Part shown: in pieces, positions 32,828-35,933 of the stretch
How the letters are laid out: the number at the start of each line of letters is the position of its first letter
Numbering within the stretch: position 1 is the first letter of the stretch
NCBI RefSeq assembly: GCF_013522705.1
Contig: NZ_JAAMRE010000043.1
Location: 1-35,933 of the forward strand
DNA from: Pseudomonas lurida
GTDB taxonomy: Bacteria > Pseudomonadota > Gammaproteobacteria > Pseudomonadales > Pseudomonadaceae
Reading direction: 5' to 3'
Length of the DNA stretch: 35,933 nucleotides
Notes under the pieces: generated by a model
Database searches by the model: none
What the model was told of the DNA's origin: nothing
The model's input: the letters and a program-made list of their open reading frames with translations, nothing else
Program-made: the position numbers and the translations under genes

Positions 32828-33691
32828 ATGGATATTGAACTGGCACGCACTTTCCTCGAAATCACCCGCTGCGGCAGCCTGGCCGCGGCGGCCGAGAAAC
32901 TGCACGTTACCCAGACCGCCATCACCGCCCGCGTGAAAAACCTTGAAAGCCAGCTGGGCTGTACGCTGTTCGTGCGCAACCGTGCCGGGGCGCGACTGAC
33001 CGCCGATGGCGAGGCCTTCGTGGTGTATGCCAACCAATTGCTGCAAACCTGGGAAGCCGCGCGGCGCGACCTGCCGTTGCCCGACGGCTATCGCAACGTG
33101 CTGCATATCGGCGGTGAGGTGAGCCTGTGCAACCCGCTGATGCTCGGCTGGGCCAAGGCCTTGCGCGAGCATATCCCCGGCCATGCCCTGCGCACGGAAA
33201 TCCGCGAAGGCGAGTACCTGCTGCGCCAGCTGGAGCTGGGCGTGCTCGACGCCGCGCTGGTGTTCCAGCCCCACTATTGGCCGGGCTTGCAGGTGGAACA
33301 GGTCCTGGAAGAAAAACTGATCCTGGTGCAGTTGGCGAGCAAGCCCGAACCCTACGTCTATATCGATTGGGGCCCGGGGTTTCGCCAGCAGCATGACGCC
33401 GCCCTGCCCGAGCGTGCCCGCGCCGCCGTGAGCTTCAGCCTCGGGCCGCTGGCGCTGCAGTACATCCTGGAGAACGGCGGCGCCGGGTATTTCCGCACGC
33501 GGGTGGTGCAGAGCTATCTGGACAGTGGGGTGATGCAACGCGTGCCCAAGGCTCCGGAGTTCAGCTTTCCGACGTACCTGGTGTACGCACGGGCGCGGGA
33601 TTCGTCGGTGCTGCAGCGCGCGCTGGAACTGCTGCGCGGGGTGGTCAAGGCCGAAGGGGATTGGTCGCAGCGCTGGGATCCACTGATTTAA
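32828..33691 (+). CDS. LysR-family transcriptional regulator
   Basis: This 287-residue LysR-type regulator has the N-terminal winged HTH (1-60; MDIELARTFLEITRCGSLAA, then AEKLHVTQTAITARVKNLE). The C-terminal part is a periplasmic-binding-like effector domain (about 90-285). It lies 85 bases after the amidase gene in the same direction, which is unusual for LysR regulators (commonly divergent from their target). It may be part of the amide-catabolism unit or control a distant gene. A strong terminator follows directly. Confidence 0.87.
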   Translation: MDIELARTFLEITRCGSLAAAAEKLHVTQTAITARVKNLESQLGCTLFVRNRAGARLTADGEAFVVYANQLLQTWEAARRDLPLPDGYRNVLHIGGEVSLCNPLMLGWAKALREHIPGHALRTEIREGEYLLRQLELGVLDAALVFQPHYWPGLQVEQVLEEKLILVQLASKPEPYVYIDWGPGFRQQHDAALPERARAAVSFSLGPLALQYILENGGAGYFRTRVVQSYLDSGVMQRVPKAPEFSFPTYLVYARARDSSVLQRALELLRGVVKAEGDWSQRWDPLI

Positions 33692-33711
33692 ACCCTCAGA
33701 AATTGCCGCAA

Positions 33712-33747
33712 AAAAAGGGGGCAGCCTGTGCAGGCTGCCCCCTTTTT
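33712..33747. terminator. Bidirectional rho-independent terminator
   Basis: A-tract, GGGGGCAGCCTG (33717-33728), two bases, CAGGCTGCCCCC (33731-33742), T-tract: a perfect 12-bp GC-rich stem flanked by five A on the left and five T on the right. It can therefore end transcription from both sides. It lies between the convergent LysR gene and the secreted-protein gene. Confidence 0.93.
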
Positions 33748-33763
33748 CACTGTTGCATCACGA

Positions 33764-35206
33764 TCAATGCACGATGGTCTGGGTGCAGATATGCCCCAGG
33801 CTGACGTACTGCACATTGTCACCGCCAACGCCTACCCCCGGGAACTCAGCCAGCTCGATGCGCCAGCCGCCTTGGTTGTACGTGGTGTCCCATTTGTACG
33901 GCACGCCGGTACTGCTGTCGTTGATGACCGTGTGGTAATCGCCGAAGCAGCTGCCGATATTCGCCGTGGCCGACGTTTCACCTGCGCTGTTGGTGGTGGC
34001 CGGATAATTGACCCAGCGGTAGTTGAAGTCGATGAAGTGATTGTCCACGCGCAGCACCGGAGTGACGCCCAGCAACGGCGCGCCGGTGGAGTCGGACCAT
34101 TGCGTTTTCCAGTTCAGCACCCGTGCCGTTTGCGTGGCCAGCGGCATTTCCGAGACCGGCACACGCACGATGTTGTCGCCCTTCACGTCGTGGGTATTGA
34201 GGCGTGGCGTAGAGCCCAGGCTCAGTTGGTACTGCTTGGTCGCGTCCTGCGCGACGTCGGGGTTGGCCCGTACGCGCACTTTGACCGTGGTGCCCGGCGC
34301 CACGCTGGGGTAGGTCGACGACGAACCGGCCGGTACCGTGATCCAATTGACCCCATCAAACCGGTCGAAGATCCACTGGTTGCGACTGCCGGTTTCATCA
34401 CCGGCCAGGTACATGCTCACGCTCTGGCCGCGCACGGCCTTGAAGTCGAAGTAATCGACATCGTTGGCGTTGTCGAGGTTGCCGCTGACTTTGTTCATCG
34501 AGTCCGGCAGCACGAAGGCGGTCTGCGGCGTGTCGTTGGGTTCGTAGGCATCGATGTTGCTGTCTACGGCGACGCCAAAGCTGAACTGCCCGTTGCTGGC
34601 GGTATTGGCCACCATGTACCAGTAATAGTCCCCCGCCGGCAGCACGCCATTGAGGTATTCATCGGCGTTGCCGGCGGCATCCGAAGACCCGACCAGGCTC
34701 AGGTTGCCCTGGCCGTCATCCAGGAACAGGCTCAGCGACATGTTGGTGCCGGCGCTCTGGTTGACCAGTTGCACTTGAATACGCGCATTCTGCGGCAGGT
34801 TGAAGTGATAGGCGAACTCGTTGCCGGCCTGCACCCCGTCCACGCTGTACAGCGTGTTGATATCAAGCGTGGGGAACAACGGCTCGAACGCAGCAATGGC
34901 GGCGGCGCTCAATTCGGCCTGCGCCGGTTTTTTCAGTTCACCGACCACGGTGTCGAACGGTGCGGTTTTCACCGCCTGGGTCAGCGCCTTGGACTGGCCG
35001 GTCTTGGCGGCCTTGAGTTTTTGCTTGAGCGAGGCCGGAACCTTCGCCGCATCCAACTTGCCGCCGGGCTTGAGCGCCTTGTCGACCGCCTGCCGGACGG
35101 CCTGGGCACTGAGTTTCTGAGGGGTTTGCTCCGCCAGGGCAAAGGCCGAAACAAAGCAGGAGGCCGCCATGGCCGCGCCGAGCATAAAGGCTTTTTTCGA
35201 TTTCAT
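33764..35206 (-). CDS. Secreted protein with pre-peptidase C-terminal (PPC)-like domains, function unknown
   Basis: This 480-residue protein has a clear signal peptide (MKSKKAFMLGAAMAASCFVS, cleavage after ALA at about 25). A Lys/Ala-rich helical segment follows (about 28-95). A first beta-rich PPC-like domain spans about 100-215 (YHFNLPQNARIQVQLVNQS, LPAGDYYWYMVA). A second begins IDAYEPNDTPQTAFVLPDSM (about 217-340), with the EPND-x-PQTA opening typical of PPC domains. A C-terminal beta-rich domain of unknown type carries two cysteines that may pair. No protease or other catalytic domain is visible, so the PPC domains are not appended to an enzyme as usual. A near-consensus LexA box lies 74 bases upstream. 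Confidence 0.7.
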   Translation of the reverse strand: MKSKKAFMLGAAMAASCFVSAFALAEQTPQKLSAQAVRQAVDKALKPGGKLDAAKVPASLKQKLKAAKTGQSKALTQAVKTAPFDTVVGELKKPAQAELSAAAIAAFEPLFPTLDINTLYSVDGVQAGNEFAYHFNLPQNARIQVQLVNQSAGTNMSLSLFLDDGQGNLSLVGSSDAAGNADEYLNGVLPAGDYYWYMVANTASNGQFSFGVAVDSNIDAYEPNDTPQTAFVLPDSMNKVSGNLDNANDVDYFDFKAVRGQSVSMYLAGDETGSRNQWIFDRFDGVNWITVPAGSSSTYPSVAPGTTVKVRVRANPDVAQDATKQYQLSLGSTPRLNTHDVKGDNIVRVPVSEMPLATQTARVLNWKTQWSDSTGAPLLGVTPVLRVDNHFIDFNYRWVNYPATTNSAGETSATANIGSCFGDYHTVINDSSTGVPYKWDTTYNQGGWRIELAEFPGVGVGGDNVQYVSLGHICTQTIVH

Positions 35207-35239
35207 TTTTTATCCATCCATAGTTAAAAACTGAAGGTC

Positions 35240-35258
35240 AGGTGACATCCGGTCACCT
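35240..35258. other. Short inverted repeat AGGTGAC-ATCCG-GTCACCT
   Basis: This perfect 7-bp stem with a five-base loop lies in the leader of the secreted-protein gene, between its start and the LexA-like box. It could be a regulator site or a 5' stem in the transcript. There is no T-run, so it does not look like a terminator. Confidence 0.4.
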
Positions 35259-35279
35259 GGGATGGACTGTAGGACATGA

Positions 35280-35295
35280 CTGTATGGATGTACAG
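35280..35295. promoter_or_regulatory. LexA-like SOS box upstream of the secreted PPC-domain protein
   Basis: CTGTATGGATGTACAG has the CTGT-N8-ACAG form of the gamma-proteobacterial LexA box. The 20 bases 35278-35297 match the extended TACTGTATATATATACAGTA consensus at about 16 positions. It lies 74 bases before the minus-strand start at 35206 in AT-rich DNA. Binding is inferred from sequence match only. Confidence 0.65.
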
Positions 35296-35322
35296 TATTT
35301 TTTGAAAAAAATGTGGGAAATT

Positions 35323-35700
35323 TCAAATTTCAATGCCGCCCCATCTACGCCAGACAGCCCCGATGAGCAACGCGAGAGCCCAAATGTGGCACAGGCGATA
35401 GGGCCATACAGCCCAGCGTTTGAGAGCTAACGGAACGCAGCCCAACTCAGCCTCGGTCACAAGTCCTTTTTTCACATAGCGCTTTGGCATTGAGAGGATA
35501 TCGATCATCAAACCCATGCGATGAAATCTGGCGAATCTCTGGTTACGTCCCCATTTACGTTTGTGCTCAAGAACCACTGTGTTCTTACTGAAATAACTCT
35601 CCAGCTCTTCCAGCTTTCTATGTTCGGCAAATAACATCAGTCCCAGGATGACGAACGTCAAAATAATCAACAGGGTGGCGTAGACGAAAAAAAGGTCCAT
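35323..35700 (-). CDS. Small membrane protein, candidate immunity protein
   Basis: This 125-residue protein is not recognised. Residues 4-25 (FFVYATLLIILTFVILGLML) and about 98-115 (YRLCHIWALALLIGAVW) are hydrophobic and probably cross the membrane. Between them lies a basic loop (HKRKWGRNQRFARFHRMG). The gene starts two bases after the stop of the upstream glycine-rich protein, so the two are co-transcribed. Base composition is clearly more AT-rich than the rest of the window, which suggests acquired DNA. A small membrane protein directly after a putative effector fits an immunity protein, but no family was recognised. Confidence 0.65.
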   Translation of the reverse strand: MDLFFVYATLLIILTFVILGLMLFAEHRKLEELESYFSKNTVVLEHKRKWGRNQRFARFHRMGLMIDILSMPKRYVKKGLVTEAELGCVPLALKRWAVWPYRLCHIWALALLIGAVWRRWGGIEI

Positions 35701-35702
35701 GA

Positions 35703-35933
35703 CTACGCATCTTCCGGTTGGAATATAAAAACACCATCGATTTCCATGATCTTTCCACCTATGAACCCACCGAAATCGCCAACTTCGCTACCTCCCACAT
35801 ACCCAGCCCCAGCACCTCCGATAATTGCGCAGGCCAGTCTGGCGTTACCTTTCAGAGAAACCCCCAACACCACATCGCAAGCACGGCGAGCAAATGCAGC
35901 CCCGTACTTCCCCCCAACAGCCGCCCCCGACAC
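35703..35933 (-). CDS. C-terminus of a glycine-rich protein, possible secreted effector/toxin (partial)
   Basis: Only the last 76 codons are inside the window; the frame runs through the right edge without a start. The visible part has a cysteine-containing segment (FARRACDVVLGVSLKGNARL) and then a run of small residues with repeated GG (ACAIIGGAGAGYVGGSEVGD, FGGFIGGKI), a glycine-zipper-like pattern found in membrane-inserting toxins. It ends EIDGVFIFQPEDA. A PAAR- or Rhs-type effector upstream of an immunity gene is one reading. The missing N-terminus would decide. Confidence 0.55.
   Translation of the reverse strand: MSGAAVGGKYGAAFARRACDVVLGVSLKGNARLACAIIGGAGAGYVGGSEVGDFGGFIGGKIMEIDGVFIFQPEDA

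Noticed and set aside
35240..35258. Inverted repeat as terminator of the membrane-protein gene
   Set aside because: No T-run follows in either direction and the spacing suits a leader element better; it is listed only as an inverted repeat.

Overview
The window looks like a chromosomal segment of a fluorescent Pseudomonas of the P. fluorescens lineage. The evidence is a pyoverdine gene block with PvdS-type promoters, a bkdR-bkdA1A2B-lpdV operon, a NosP/NahK pair, high GC with strongly GC-ending codons, and many REP/REPIN repeats with GTGGGAGGGGGCTTGCCCCC-type and GATCGTTCCCACGCTCCGCG-type cores. The species cannot be fixed from sequence reading alone.

Layout, left to right. 1-482: the right end of an IS3-family insertion sequence that landed inside a REP palindrome, a remnant resembling a PTS EIIB domain, and REP-derived repeats. 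483-3513 (minus): nosP-nahK, a nitric-oxide sensing FIST protein and its hybrid histidine kinase, bracketed by two near-identical 115-bp REP compounds in direct orientation. 3726-7123: a sulfide-detoxification module. A BigR/SqrR-type ArsR repressor, a type II sulfide:quinone oxidoreductase and a TauE/SafE exporter lie on the minus strand. A persulfide-dioxygenase-like metallo-beta-lactamase-fold enzyme is divergent, with a perfect palindrome between the two arms. 7231-14053: branched-chain amino acid catabolism, with divergent bkdR, bkdA1-bkdA2-bkdB-lpdV, then a branched-chain aminotransferase (ilvE).

14235-16762 (minus): an uncharacterised radical-SAM protein with an HhH motif, its translationally coupled DUF4130-type partner, and a GNAT acetyltransferase. 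The radical-SAM gene has a LexA-like SOS box immediately upstream and ends in a beta-clamp-binding-like peptide, so this looks like an SOS-induced, clamp-tethered DNA repair or modification system of unknown chemistry. It is the best candidate here for an undescribed system. 16840-23589: pyoverdine genes pvdA and fpvI (minus) and pvdR-pvdT-opmQ (plus), with two PvdS iron-starvation boxes and a possible Fur box. 23697-24446: a short secreted alpha/beta-hydrolase-like protein that lacks the nucleophile serine.

24554-33691 (plus): a catabolic cluster made of a GntR/FadR regulator, a five-part branched-chain-amide/amino-acid type ABC importer, an M20-family N-carbamoyl/ureido amidohydrolase, an amidase-signature hydrolase and a LysR regulator. 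It suggests uptake and two-step hydrolysis of an amide or ureido compound. A strong bidirectional terminator separates it from a secreted protein with PPC-like domains (33764-35206, minus), which itself has a near-consensus LexA box upstream. The right edge (35323-35933, minus, visibly more AT-rich) holds a small two-helix membrane protein and the glycine-rich C-terminus of a larger protein, resembling an immunity/effector pair.
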